Origin: an uncultured Bacteroidia bacterium
GTDB lineage: Bacteria; Bacteroidota; Bacteroidia; Bacteroidales; CAJPTX01
Direction of reading: 5' to 3'
DNA: 64,000 bases
Assembly (NCBI GenBank): GCA_947252645.1
Contig: CAMXWF010000012.1
Coordinates: 1 to 64,000 of the forward strand
Position numbers and translations under genes: made by a program. Below, piece by piece: positions 26,086-35,503 of this stretch; the first letter of the stretch is position 1, and each line of letters starts with the position of its first letter. Under the pieces are notes generated by a model, which was not told the origin of the DNA, made no database searches, and was given only the letters and a program-made list of their open reading frames with translations.

Positions 26086-26559
26086 ATGGTCGAGAGCGAG
26101 GATGGACGTGCAGTTTTATCTGCCGAGCAATTGCTCGAGCAGCTACAGAAGGAGGGGCGCAGCTTGACCAAAGACGAGCGGGCGAAGATGCGCGGCTCCT
26201 TGGACGCTATCTACGTGCGCGAGCGGGTGCGCTTTCATGGGCGTCAGCAGAACGTTGCCCGTTTTGGGCTTTTGTTGGTCTACCTGACCATGGGGCTTGG
26301 CGTGTTCACCGTGTTTTACTACCCCTCGCTCACGCCGGCCTCGCAGCTTTGGATGAAGGGAACGCTAGTGGTGTTGGCTGTGGGGTCGCTGATCCTATTG
26401 TCGGCCATATTGGTGAACCATGGGCGCAATGCCACGCTGCTACGCTTGTCAAGATATATTCAAGAGCGTGTGCCGTCTCAGGCGCAGGTGACGGGTGCCG
26501 ATGCTGGGGCGGTGCCCGTGAATTCGCCGCATGCTCCACTGCCTTCGGATAAGGAGTAA
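26086..26559 (+). CDS. hypothetical two-TM membrane protein
   Basis: A 157-aa protein with a charged N-terminal helix (about 1-58), two hydrophobic segments (about 62-80 and 88-108) and a hydrophilic tail. I do not recognise a family. It starts 18 bp after the second lipoprotein paralog with an AGGAG just upstream, so it is probably co-transcribed and may act with it. Confidence 0.65.
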   Translation: MVESEDGRAVLSAEQLLEQLQKEGRSLTKDERAKMRGSLDAIYVRERVRFHGRQQNVARFGLLLVYLTMGLGVFTVFYYPSLTPASQLWMKGTLVVLAVGSLILLSAILVNHGRNATLLRLSRYIQERVPSQAQVTGADAGAVPVNSPHAPLPSDKE

Positions 26560-26600
26560 AGCTAGTGTGCGGCAGAATGCGTGCGGCGAGATGGATTTAG

Positions 26601-26608
26601 TACATTTG
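26601..26608 (+). promoter_or_regulatory. -7 promoter element of the polyprenyl synthase gene
   Basis: TACATTTG matches TAnnTTTG and lies 36 bp before the start at 26645. Confidence 0.55.
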
Positions 26609-26644
26609 CAAATGTCTTGGTTGGTGGCCTACAGAGGATAGACG

Positions 26645-27640
26645 ATGGTGCGAACGCTGGATGACTATAGGCGGATTGTGGAGCAGGGACTCACGGAAAT
26701 CAACTACCCGAGCGGAGTTGAGAGTCTCTACGAGCCGATCCGCTACACGCTTTCTACGGGGGGCAAGCGGATACGCCCAGTGCTGATGTTGGCTACCTAT
26801 GATTGGCTAAGGGGTGGGCGCGATGGGGTGATGGATCCCGGAATTGTCAAGGTGGCCGTGGCCGTGGAGCTGTTTCACAACTTCTCGCTGCTCCACGATG
26901 ACCTCATGGATCGTTCGGCTCTGCGCCGCGGCCAGCCCACGGTGTGGAGGAAGTGGAGCCCCGATGTGGCCTTGCTGTCCGGGGATGCCATGTCGATCAT
27001 GGCCTTCGGTATGCTCTCGGATACTGGCTGCAAGCGAGTCGACGAGGTATTGAGGGAGTTCGCGGCCATGGCGCAGTCCATATGCCAAGGCCAGCAGCTA
27101 GACATGGAATTTGAGGCGAAGGCAGACTCCGTGACCCAGGACGAGTACCTCTCCATGATAGACCTCAAGACGGCTGCCCTCTTCGTGCGGTCGCAGACCA
27201 TGGCAGCGCATTTGGCCGAGGCAGATGTCCAGGTGCGCAGCCAGCTTGCGGTGGTGGGGGGAATGTTTGGTCGGGCCTTCCAGATCCAAGACGATTTGCT
27301 CGACACTTACGGCACCACGGCGCGGCTCGGCAAGGAGTGTGGCGATGACATAGTAGACAACAAGGTCACCTTTCTACAGATCTACGCACGCGATCATGCG
27401 AATACGCAGCAGCGCGAGGAGCTTAGGGCGAGTCAGCGCGAGGAGTCGTCGCGCGCTGAGAAGGTGCATCGGGTGAAGGCGGTCTACGATGCGGTGGGCG
27501 TGCGGGAGGCCACGGAGAAGCAGATTCAGCGGCTCTACGAGCAAGCTGTCCAGCATCTTGAGCAGGCAGAGCAAGCCCAAGGTCGACGCCATGAGCTTAT
27601 GCGGGCAGTGCTCACGAAGCTGCAGGATAGGGACAGCTAG
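26645..27640 (+). CDS. polyprenyl diphosphate synthase
   Basis: A 331-aa trans-isoprenyl diphosphate synthase that extends prenyl chains with IPP. The first Asp-rich motif DDLMD is at 85-89 and the second, DDLLD, at 216-220; GGKRIRP near residue 39 and the DLKTAALF block bind the diphosphates. Chain length (farnesyl, geranylgeranyl or octaprenyl) cannot be read reliably. It may supply the menaquinone side chain or undecaprenyl precursors. Confidence 0.93.
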   Translation: MVRTLDDYRRIVEQGLTEINYPSGVESLYEPIRYTLSTGGKRIRPVLMLATYDWLRGGRDGVMDPGIVKVAVAVELFHNFSLLHDDLMDRSALRRGQPTVWRKWSPDVALLSGDAMSIMAFGMLSDTGCKRVDEVLREFAAMAQSICQGQQLDMEFEAKADSVTQDEYLSMIDLKTAALFVRSQTMAAHLAEADVQVRSQLAVVGGMFGRAFQIQDDLLDTYGTTARLGKECGDDIVDNKVTFLQIYARDHANTQQREELRASQREESSRAEKVHRVKAVYDAVGVREATEKQIQRLYEQAVQHLEQAEQAQGRRHELMRAVLTKLQDRDS

Positions 27641-27683
27641 CATTGGGGCGCAGTAGGAGCGTGTACATAAAACATAGAGAGCG

Positions 27684-28502
27684 ATGAAAATAGTTGTAAC
27701 CTGTGATTTTACGGCAGCCACCGACAATGCGCTGGCTTGGGCGGCTGTCATGGCCCAGCAAGATGTTGGGAGCGAGATAGTGCTGGTGCATGTGCAGGAG
27801 CGTGGTGCGAACTTGCGGCTTTCGATCGACCAGACCAAGCGTCACATCCAAGCACTGGCCGCAGATAGTGCCACGCGTTACGCAGTGCCAGTGTCGGGGA
27901 AGGTGATAGAGGGCTCGCTCAACACGGCCCTGCCCCTGCAGGCCTTGGAGCTACAGGCGCAGTTCGTGGTGATGGGCACTCACGGCATTTCGGGTGTGCA
28001 GCACCTGTTTGGTAGCAAGGCCATCAAGTTGATTGCTGGCAGCGAGGTGCCGTTTCTGGTGGTGCAGGATGCGCCCAAGGTGGGGGAGATGCCATTCCAG
28101 CGGTTGCTGGTCCCCATGGGGGTGCGCCCAGAGGAGGTGGAGAAGTGTTCATTTGCCGTGACGGTAGCGCAACACTACGGCTCGCACGTCTACATCGGCT
28201 TGATTCCCTATAGCGACCCAGCCTTCAAGGCCCGCCAGGCAGGCAACATCGCGCTGATCAAGCGTCTACTTACCACCAACGGCATCCCGTTTACTATCGA
28301 GGAGGCGCAGCAGAAACTTTCAGTGGTGGAGAACTGCCAGCTGATCACCGAGAAATATCATTGCGACTCCATGCTGATAGCTGTAACGCAGAAGGCCCGT
28401 GGTATTGCAGCGGCCTTCAACTCTGCCGACCAGGATCTGGTGGCCAATGCCATGAGCCTGCCCGTTTTCTGTATCAACTCTACAATGAGTGTCAGGTGGT
28501 AG
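27684..28502 (+). CDS. tandem universal stress protein
   Basis: A 272-aa protein with two Usp domains in tandem. The N-terminal one starts KIVVTCDFTAATDNALAWAA and holds the VMGTHGISG nucleotide-binding type motif near residue 93; the second, degenerate one begins around residue 137 (FQRLLVPMGVRPEE). Usp proteins bind ATP and respond to stress, but their clients are mostly unknown. A strong terminator follows. Confidence 0.88.
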   Translation: MKIVVTCDFTAATDNALAWAAVMAQQDVGSEIVLVHVQERGANLRLSIDQTKRHIQALAADSATRYAVPVSGKVIEGSLNTALPLQALELQAQFVVMGTHGISGVQHLFGSKAIKLIAGSEVPFLVVQDAPKVGEMPFQRLLVPMGVRPEEVEKCSFAVTVAQHYGSHVYIGLIPYSDPAFKARQAGNIALIKRLLTTNGIPFTIEEAQQKLSVVENCQLITEKYHCDSMLIAVTQKARGIAAAFNSADQDLVANAMSLPVFCINSTMSVRW

Positions 28503-28526
28503 AGTGGCTATACGGTGCTGTCCGAG

Positions 28527-28563
28527 TGCTTACGGGAGCTTTGGCTTCCGTAAGCATTTTTTT
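28527..28563 (+). terminator. Rho-independent terminator
   Basis: A stem of 13 bp (28527-28539 with 28544-28556) with a 4-nt loop is followed by seven T (28557-28563). It ends the usp transcript. Confidence 0.93.
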
Positions 28564-28667
28564 GAACTTCCAGGCAACAGGCGAGCTGCCAATCTTGTTT
28601 TGAACGGAGGGATAGGGTGTGGTATGCGGCGCGGGGCGTCGGAGAGGACTGGAAATAAGATTAAGCG

Positions 28668-31448
28668 ATGACAGAACAAGGGGGATTGAAGGGGCTGACG
28701 CTGGCCCAGGTGGAAGCGAGTAGGGCGCGGTATGGGCGGAATGTGATGACCACTCCCAAGGGGCAGTCGCTCTGGCTGCTCTACTTGGAGAAGCTGAAGG
28801 ATCCGATGATCGTGATCCTGCTCGTGGCGTTGTTGCTTTCGTTCGTGATAGCATTTGTGCATTACGCTAGCGACCACCAGCTATCTTGTTTCCTAGAGCC
28901 CTTGGGCATCCTCTTCGCAGTGATCTTGGCTACCACCATTTCGTTCTACTTTGAGGTCAAGGCCAATGGGGAGTTTAAGTTGCTCAATGAGGTGAGTGAC
29001 GAAACGCTTTTCAAGGTGCTGCGCGAAGGGGCGATGCATCAGGTAGCGAAGTCGGAATTGGTAGTGGGCGATATTCTCTTCGTCGAGACAGGCGATGAGC
29101 TACCGGCCGACGGGCATCTGCTAGAGGCCGTGTCGCTGCAGGTGAATGAGTCGTCGCTTACGGGCGAGCCGCTGGCCAATAAGTATGCCGAGCGGCCGTC
29201 AGGGTCGGAGGACACGCCCTATCCAGCCGACTGTCTCTACCGTGGCACAGTGGTGATAGAGGGCCACGGCATCCTGGAGATCACGGCGGTTGGCGACAGC
29301 ACGGAGGCCGGCAAAGTGTTTAGAGGCCTTTCGCTCGATACAGAAGTGCAGACGCCGCTCCAGCAGCAGCTGGCGCGATTGGCCCGGTTCATCTCCTACG
29401 CAGGCTTCTCGGTGGCTGCCCTGCTGATAGCGGCGCGGGTGGTGTATTTTTTCATCGTGGGCATGCAGAGTGGGCCGTGGCTGGAGATTGCAGGCTATTT
29501 CCTCAATAGCGTAATGCTTGCGGTGACACTGCTGGTGATAGCGGTGCCGGAGGGCCTGCCTATGAGCGTATCGCTGAGTCTGGCGGCCAGTATGCGTAGC
29601 ATGCTCAAAAACAACAACCTGGTGCGAAAGATGCACGCCTGCGAAACCATGGGGGCCGCTACCGTGATTTGCACCGACAAGACGGGGACCCTGACCCTCA
29701 ACCAGATGCGGGTGGGTGCGTTGTTTGGCCCGGATGGACGTGCGGTGGACCTACGCCATCCGCTCTTTAGCCTGCTTGCGCAAGCCATAGCCGTAAACTC
29801 TACGGCCTTCTTGGAGACGCACGCCGGGCAGGCGAAGAAAACGGTCTTGGGCAATCCTACCGAGGGGGCGCTGCTTCTGTGGCTCGATGCGCAGGGCGTA
29901 GATTTTGGGCCGTTGCGTAGGGCGGTAACCATCGCGCAGCAGATCCCCTTCTCCACGGAGCGGAAGTACATGGCCACGGTGGTGAAGGATGGAACCTCTG
30001 GCGCTAGAACGCTCTACGTGAAGGGGGCCCCTGAGGTCGTTCTTGCGATGTGCCGAACCGTGTATACCAACTCTGAGTCCTTAGCCCAGTTGGAAGACTA
30101 CGAGCAGACGCTCATGCACCATTTGGTGCGCTACCAGCAACAGGGCATGCGCACGCTGGCTTTTGCGTGCTACACAACGCAGGATGCCCAGGAGGAGTTG
30201 GTGACAGCGGAGCACGTGGCCACCGATAAGCTGTCGCTCCTGGCCCTGGCGGCCATCAGTGACCCCGTACGCCAGGATGTGCCGCCTGCGATTAAGGAGT
30301 GCATGGAGGCTGGGGTGTCGGTCAAGATTGTCACGGGGGACACTCTGCTCACAACCCAGGAGATCGCACGGCAGATAGGGCTTTGGGATGCGAGCTGTAC
30401 CCCGACAAATGCCATGAGTGGGGCAGAGTTTGCCGCCCGGCGCGATGAGGAGCTTTTGCCGCTGCTCCAAGGGCTACGCATCATGTATAGGGCTAGGCCT
30501 TTGGACAAGCAGCGGCTGACGCGCTTGCTACAGTCGCAGGGCGAGGTGGTGGCCGTCACCGGCGATGGCACCAACGATGCCCCTGCCCTGAAAGCTGCCC
30601 AGGTAGGGCTCTCCATGGGCGATGGGACGGCGGTAGCCAAAGAGGCTAGCGATATCACCATCCTTGATAACTCCTTCGTCTCGATCGGCAAGGCAATCCT
30701 CTGGGGGCGTTCGCTCTATGCCAATATCCAGCGATTTTTGGTCTTCCAGCTCACGATCAACGTGGTGGCTTGCCTCATCGTGCTCCTCGGGGCGCTTACA
30801 GGCATTGAATCCCCCCTGACGATTACCCAGATGCTCTGGATTAACCTGATCATGGACACCTTTGCGGCCTTGGCCTTTGCCTCATTGCCGCCCGACCGGG
30901 CGGTCATGCGGCAGAAACCGCGGTCGCCCAAGGAACATATCCTGACGGCTTCCATGCGCTTTGAGATTATCTTCACGGGCATCTACTTTTTGCTCCTGCT
31001 TGTGGGGATGCTCTGGCTCTTCAATAGCACGGAATGGGAGCCCTCTAAGCCGCTCATGAAGGCTTCCTTCTACAACGATTTGCTCAACGGACTAACGCCG
31101 TTGGTGGGCTTTTCGAAAGGGACGGTCTCGCCCTATGAGCTATCCCTGTTCTTTAATGGCTTCATCTTCCTCCAGCTCTGGAATATGTTCAGCGTGCGGG
31201 TCCTTCATACGCACCACGCTTTCTGGCAGGGGCTAAGCAAATGCAGGCGGTTCTTGATGGTGGCGTTGTTCATATTTGTGGTGCAGTGGTGCATGATGAC
31301 TATGGGGGGACAATTGTTCAATCTAGTGCCCATTTCGATTATTGACCAGCTGTGGGAGGTTGTGGGAACGGCCATGCTGCTCCTGATAGGGGAGCTTTTG
31401 CGCTTGGTGGCGCGCCGCACGTTGCATAGAGGGGCAACTGCCAGGTAG
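28668..31448 (+). CDS. calcium-transporting P-type ATPase (PMCA type)
   Basis: A 926-aa P2-type ATPase that exports Ca2+ using ATP. Motifs: actuator-domain LTGEP (164-168), the TM4 cation site VIAVPEGLP (290-298), phosphorylation site CTDKTGTLT with Asp337, and the hinge GDGTNDAPALK. About ten transmembrane segments are present, with the last cluster after residue 690. The N-terminal cation-ATPase domain is intact and the length fits bacterial calcium pumps. It is transcribed alone after the usp terminator. Confidence 0.95.
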   Translation: MTEQGGLKGLTLAQVEASRARYGRNVMTTPKGQSLWLLYLEKLKDPMIVILLVALLLSFVIAFVHYASDHQLSCFLEPLGILFAVILATTISFYFEVKANGEFKLLNEVSDETLFKVLREGAMHQVAKSELVVGDILFVETGDELPADGHLLEAVSLQVNESSLTGEPLANKYAERPSGSEDTPYPADCLYRGTVVIEGHGILEITAVGDSTEAGKVFRGLSLDTEVQTPLQQQLARLARFISYAGFSVAALLIAARVVYFFIVGMQSGPWLEIAGYFLNSVMLAVTLLVIAVPEGLPMSVSLSLAASMRSMLKNNNLVRKMHACETMGAATVICTDKTGTLTLNQMRVGALFGPDGRAVDLRHPLFSLLAQAIAVNSTAFLETHAGQAKKTVLGNPTEGALLLWLDAQGVDFGPLRRAVTIAQQIPFSTERKYMATVVKDGTSGARTLYVKGAPEVVLAMCRTVYTNSESLAQLEDYEQTLMHHLVRYQQQGMRTLAFACYTTQDAQEELVTAEHVATDKLSLLALAAISDPVRQDVPPAIKECMEAGVSVKIVTGDTLLTTQEIARQIGLWDASCTPTNAMSGAEFAARRDEELLPLLQGLRIMYRARPLDKQRLTRLLQSQGEVVAVTGDGTNDAPALKAAQVGLSMGDGTAVAKEASDITILDNSFVSIGKAILWGRSLYANIQRFLVFQLTINVVACLIVLLGALTGIESPLTITQMLWINLIMDTFAALAFASLPPDRAVMRQKPRSPKEHILTASMRFEIIFTGIYFLLLLVGMLWLFNSTEWEPSKPLMKASFYNDLLNGLTPLVGFSKGTVSPYELSLFFNGFIFLQLWNMFSVRVLHTHHAFWQGLSKCRRFLMVALFIFVVQWCMMTMGGQLFNLVPISIIDQLWEVVGTAMLLLIGELLRLVARRTLHRGATAR

Positions 31449-31537
31449 ATTTGTCGGCCTGCAGATGCTGTGAACAACGGCATTTGGTGCGAGTTAGGTT
31501 TTAGTTTCTAAGTGTGCTAAGAAAGGAGGGCATGGGT

Positions 31538-32473
31538 ATGCGAGAGAAGGCGAGATTGCTGATTATCGGTTCAGGGCCAGCAGGCTATACGGCTGCGATT
31601 TATGGCGCTAGGGCGAATTTGTCGCCCATTCTGTATTCAGGGCTCCAGCCGGGGGGCCAGCTGACCACTACCACGGAGGTGGATAACTTTCCTGGTTTTC
31701 CCAATGGCACCCAAGGCACTACGCTCATGGAGGAGATGCGCAAGCAAGCCGAGCGGCTTGGGGCCGAGATCCGCAATGGGGTGGTGACGGGGGTGGAGCT
31801 GAAGGGAGCCACCAAGGTAATAACCATCGATGGGGAGAAAGAGCTAGAGGCCGAGGCCGTTATCATAGCTACGGGGGCGCAGGCGCGCTACCTCGGGCTT
31901 CCGAGCGAGGAGAAGTTTAGGGGTCAAGGGGTGTCGGCGTGCGCTACGTGCGATGGGTTCTTTTACCGCAACAAGACGGTGGCCGTGGTGGGCGGCGGTG
32001 ACACGGCTGGCGAGGAGGCCACCTACTTGGCCTCTATCTGCAAGCAGGTCTACCTGATAGTGCGCAAGCCCTACATGCGGGCGTCCAAGGCCATGCTCGA
32101 GCGTGTGGAGGCAACGCAAAACCTCCAAGTACTCTATGAGCATGTGACCGAGGAGATCCTGGGCGATGAGAGCGGGGTCACCGGGGTTCGGCTAAAGGAC
32201 AATAAGCAGGGTAAGAGCGTGGAGCTGGCCATCGATGGTTTCTTCCTGGCCATTGGCCATAAGCCCGACTCCGAGCTTTTCAAGGGGCAACTTGAGATGG
32301 ATGACCAAGGCTACATCGTGACGCAGGCTGGCTCCCAGAAGACAAGCCTTGAGGGCGTGTTTGCGGCGGGCGATGTCCAGGATAGGGCTTACCGTCAAGC
32401 CATTACGGCAGCTGCCTCTGGATGCCGTGCTGCCCTAGACGCGGAGCGATATTTGGGGACTAGGAAGTTTTAA
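31538..32473 (+). CDS. trxB: thioredoxin-disulfide reductase
   Basis: A 311-aa flavoprotein that reduces thioredoxin with NADPH. With the start at 31538 the redox pair CATC falls at residues 135 and 138, exactly as in E. coli TrxB, and AGGAGG lies 8-9 nt upstream; the ATG at 31532 is too close to that site. The FAD motif GSGPAGY is near residue 12, the NADPH motif GGGDTAGEEA follows the redox site, and the C-terminal GVFAAGDV is typical. Confidence 0.97.
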   Translation: MREKARLLIIGSGPAGYTAAIYGARANLSPILYSGLQPGGQLTTTTEVDNFPGFPNGTQGTTLMEEMRKQAERLGAEIRNGVVTGVELKGATKVITIDGEKELEAEAVIIATGAQARYLGLPSEEKFRGQGVSACATCDGFFYRNKTVAVVGGGDTAGEEATYLASICKQVYLIVRKPYMRASKAMLERVEATQNLQVLYEHVTEEILGDESGVTGVRLKDNKQGKSVELAIDGFFLAIGHKPDSELFKGQLEMDDQGYIVTQAGSQKTSLEGVFAAGDVQDRAYRQAITAAASGCRAALDAERYLGTRKF

Positions 32474-32494
32474 TTCTTGACAGGTGCATTCATG

Positions 32495-32529
32495 GCGAGC
32501 GCATCGGAGCAGCCCGGTGCGCTCGCTTT
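32495..32529 (+). terminator. probable terminator hairpin after trxB
   Basis: A 13-bp stem with one G:T pair (32495-32507 with 32514-32526) and a 6-nt loop is followed by only TTT. A second hairpin (32536-32542 with 32547-32553) comes directly after it. Confidence 0.6.
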
Positions 32530-33400
32530 GCTATAGGCGCATCGCCATGCGCCATCGTTGCTGCCCTGCTGGGGCTATTCCTGGATGCCATTCGGGCTGC
32601 TCCTCCTTTCTGGCTGCGAGACTGCAGTGCCCCTGTAACTTTCAAACGTCCTTTCCTCATCTCCCGCGCCCCTTCAGTCGCTCGGGTTGCCTGGAGAAGT
32701 GCGTTACACGGCAGTACCCCAAATGCTAACCACCTCCCCCTCAAGTCCTTGGAGCATGCTGCCTGAGGGTTGCACGCAGTGCCCTTGGCAGATGCCTGAG
32801 CCCGAGCGTTGTAGCCGAAAGTGCTGCATTTAAATCTAATGAGCGCGTAAAACTCCCCGAAAGAAAGATTTAGCGTCCTACCAACTCCGCACCATCGCCG
32901 CACCATCGCCGTACCATCGCCGCTCATTTACGCCTTTTTAGCGAAGCGGCTGCGAACATGGAGCGGAGCAGGGGCGGAGAGACAGCGTCCGTTCTCCCTC
33001 TCTTCCCTGCGTATAGGCCCCGTCTAAGGCCACCGCAGGCCGCCCTGCTGGGGGCGGTCAGAGCCCGTGGGCAGGTCGATGCGCCCGTGACGGCAAGGAG
33101 TCCCAGGGCGTTGCGTGCATCACCCTCCAGAAAAGCTTGCCTTGCGCCGTCTATGGGCCATTCGTCGCGCGTTTGGTTGGTTGAGGTAGCAGCGTTGCTA
33201 GGTCAAGTTTGTTATTCCGGCATCGCAGGCTACGCTCGCTGCGTGGTGTCTGTCGCCCGGGCGGGTGCCATGGCTGCCAAAGTGTGTCATAATGACATGC
33301 TATGTGTGGGGTCAAGCTTGTAAAGTCGCATTGGCACATCAGTTGCGATGTTGGGGGAGTACGGAGAGTTCAGGTAAAAACAGTTAGGAGCATTACATCA
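32530..33400. other. 870-bp gene-free interval before dnaK
   Basis: I find no credible gene: the open frames on both strands are low-complexity and lack start signals or domains. It holds a second hairpin (32536-32553) and a triplicated 11-mer (32891-32923). The left two thirds are C/T-rich on the + strand, unlike the flanking G-rich DNA. The right end is the dnaK leader, and no CIRCE operator is present. Confidence 0.45.
32891..32923. repeat. triplicated 11-bp direct repeat
   Basis: Three head-to-tail copies of ACCATCGCCG(C/T), at 32891-32901, 32902-32912 and 32913-32923, differ only in the last base of the middle copy. Confidence 0.9.
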
Positions 33401-35314
33401 ATGGGAAAGATAATAGGAATAGATCTTGGGACTACCAATTCGTGCGTAGCCGTCATGGAGGGCAACGAGCCGAAGGTAATACCCAACAGCGAGGGTAAGC
33501 GTACGACGCCTTCGGTCGTGGCGTTTGTGGACAATGGGGAGCGCAAGGTGGGTGACCCGGCGAAGCGCCAGGCCATTACCAATCCGGAGCGTACAATCTA
33601 TTCGATCAAGCGGTTCATGGGAGAGACCTACGATCGGATGGCCAAGGAGATAGAGCATGTGCCCTACAAGGTGGTGAAGGGGGCCAACAACACGCCGCGG
33701 GTGGAGGTCGATGGGCGACAGTACACGCCCCAGGAGATCTCGGCCATGGTGCTGCAAAAGATGAAGAAAACGGCTGAGGACTATCTCGGGCAGGAGGTTT
33801 CAGATGCCGTCATCACGGTTCCAGCCTACTTCAGCGATTCGCAGCGTCAGGCCACCAAGGAGGCCGGCCAGATCGCGGGGTTGAACGTGCGCCGTATAGT
33901 GAATGAGCCCACCGCAGCTGCATTGGCCTACGGCTTGGATAAGCAGGCGAAGGATCAGAAAGTGGCCGTTTTTGATTTGGGCGGTGGCACCTTCGATATC
34001 TCTATCCTGGAGCTTTCGGAAGGCTTGGTAGAGGTCAAGTCCACCAACGGCGATACGCACCTGGGCGGCGATGATTTCGACCGCGCGATCATCAATTGGT
34101 TGGCCGAGGAGTTCATGAAGGATGAGGGGGTCGACTTGCGCCAGGATCCCATGGCCCTGCAACGCCTAAAGGAGGCGGCAGAGAAGGCCAAGATAGAGCT
34201 TAGCTCTACCACCGAGACGGAGATCAACCTACCCTACATCATGCCCGTCAATGGCGTGCCGCGCCATCTGGTGAAGAAGCTCTCGAGGGCCAAGTTCGAG
34301 CAGCTGACCGACGACCTCGTGCGGGCCACCCTCGGGCCTTGTAAGAAGGCCTTGAGCGATGCTGGTATGCAGACCAGCGATATCGACGAGGTCATCTTGG
34401 TAGGTGGGTCTACGCGTATTCCCGCCGTGCAGGAGACGGTTGAGAAGTTCTTTGGCAAGGCCCCGAGCAAGGGGGTCAACCCGGATGAGGTCGTGGCCAT
34501 TGGGGCTGCGGTGCAAGGCGGCGTGCTGTCGGGCGACGTGAAGGACGTGCTACTGGTAGATGTGACCCCCCTCTCGCTGGGCATAGAGACCATGGGGGGC
34601 GTATTTACCAAGCTCATAGAGTCCAATACTACCATCCCGACCAAGCGTTCAGAGACCTTCTCCACGGCAGCCGACAACCAGCCTTCGGTGGAGATCCATG
34701 TGCTGCAGGGCGAGCGCCCCATGGCTAGCGGGAATAAGACCATAGGTCGCTTCATGCTCGACGGCATTAGGCCCGCCCCTCGCGGGGTGCCGCAGATAGA
34801 GGTCTCGTTTGACATCGATGCCAACGGCATCCTCAATGTGTCGGCTCGCGACAAGGATACGGGCAAAGAGCAGCACATCCGCATTGAGGCCTCCTCAGGC
34901 CTCTCCGACAGCGAGATAGAGCGCATGCGGGCCGAAGCCAAGGCCAACGAAGATGCCGATAGGAAGGCCAAGGAGCGCGTGGATAGCCTGAATAAGGCTG
35001 ACAGCATGATCTTCCAGACGGAAAAGCAGCTCAAGGAGTTCGGCGATAAGCTCCCTGCGGACAAGAAGGGTGAGATTGAGGGGATATTGAAGGAGCTGCG
35101 GGATGCCCATAAGGCCGAGAACGTTGGTGCCATCGATGGCATCGTCGAGAGGCTCAACAGCGCGTGGGCTTCTGCTTCCCAGGCCATGTATGGCCAAGGC
35201 CAGCAGCAGGGCAGCGCGCAAGGTGGACCACAGGGGCCCAGCCAGGAGCAGCCTGATGGGGGCAAGAAGGGCGATGGCAGTGTGGAGGATGTGGACTTTG
35301 AGGAGGTGAAGTAG
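33401..35314 (+). CDS. dnaK: chaperone protein DnaK (Hsp70)
   Basis: A 637-aa ATP-dependent chaperone. The start at 33401 (MGKIIGIDLGTTNS) has AGGAG 10 nt upstream; the longer in-frame start is not needed. The ATPase-domain signatures DLGTTNSC (8-15), DLGGGTFDISIL and VGGSTRIP are present, then the linker DVLLVDVTPLSLG and substrate-binding domain, the helical lid, a Gly/Gln-rich segment and the canonical C-terminal VEDVDFEEVK. It lies 31 kb from grpE-dnaJ, so the chaperone partners are in separate operons here. A strong terminator follows. Confidence 0.98.
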   Translation: MGKIIGIDLGTTNSCVAVMEGNEPKVIPNSEGKRTTPSVVAFVDNGERKVGDPAKRQAITNPERTIYSIKRFMGETYDRMAKEIEHVPYKVVKGANNTPRVEVDGRQYTPQEISAMVLQKMKKTAEDYLGQEVSDAVITVPAYFSDSQRQATKEAGQIAGLNVRRIVNEPTAAALAYGLDKQAKDQKVAVFDLGGGTFDISILELSEGLVEVKSTNGDTHLGGDDFDRAIINWLAEEFMKDEGVDLRQDPMALQRLKEAAEKAKIELSSTTETEINLPYIMPVNGVPRHLVKKLSRAKFEQLTDDLVRATLGPCKKALSDAGMQTSDIDEVILVGGSTRIPAVQETVEKFFGKAPSKGVNPDEVVAIGAAVQGGVLSGDVKDVLLVDVTPLSLGIETMGGVFTKLIESNTTIPTKRSETFSTAADNQPSVEIHVLQGERPMASGNKTIGRFMLDGIRPAPRGVPQIEVSFDIDANGILNVSARDKDTGKEQHIRIEASSGLSDSEIERMRAEAKANEDADRKAKERVDSLNKADSMIFQTEKQLKEFGDKLPADKKGEIEGILKELRDAHKAENVGAIDGIVERLNSAWASASQAMYGQGQQQGSAQGGPQGPSQEQPDGGKKGDGSVEDVDFEEVK

Positions 35315-35332
35315 CTTCCAGTAGCGTTGGTG

Positions 35333-35365
35333 AGTCCCGTGGTCGCAAGGCCACGGGACTTTTTT
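35333..35365 (+). terminator. Rho-independent terminator of dnaK
   Basis: A 10-bp stem (35333-35342 with 35351-35360) and 8-nt loop are followed by a T tract to 35365. Confidence 0.93.
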
Positions 35366-35503
35366 GTGTCTGGTGCCATCGGTAAAGCTTCCAGTGCCGC
35401 CACCGGGGCGTGGGGTGAGAGAAGGTTGCTTTCCTGTGATTAGGCCTCTACTAAATATAGCTACTTGTCTCCTTAATTCGCGCATAAAGGCGTAAATTGC
35501 AGT

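Noticed and set aside
32490..33323. Open frames on both strands in the trxB-dnaK interval (145 aa and 121 aa)
   Set aside because: High-GC open frames with no domain, no ribosome-binding site and repeat-derived residues; more likely chance than genes.
34234..35403. 389-codon frame opposite dnaK
   Set aside because: It is an antisense shadow created by the codon bias of dnaK and has no known domain.
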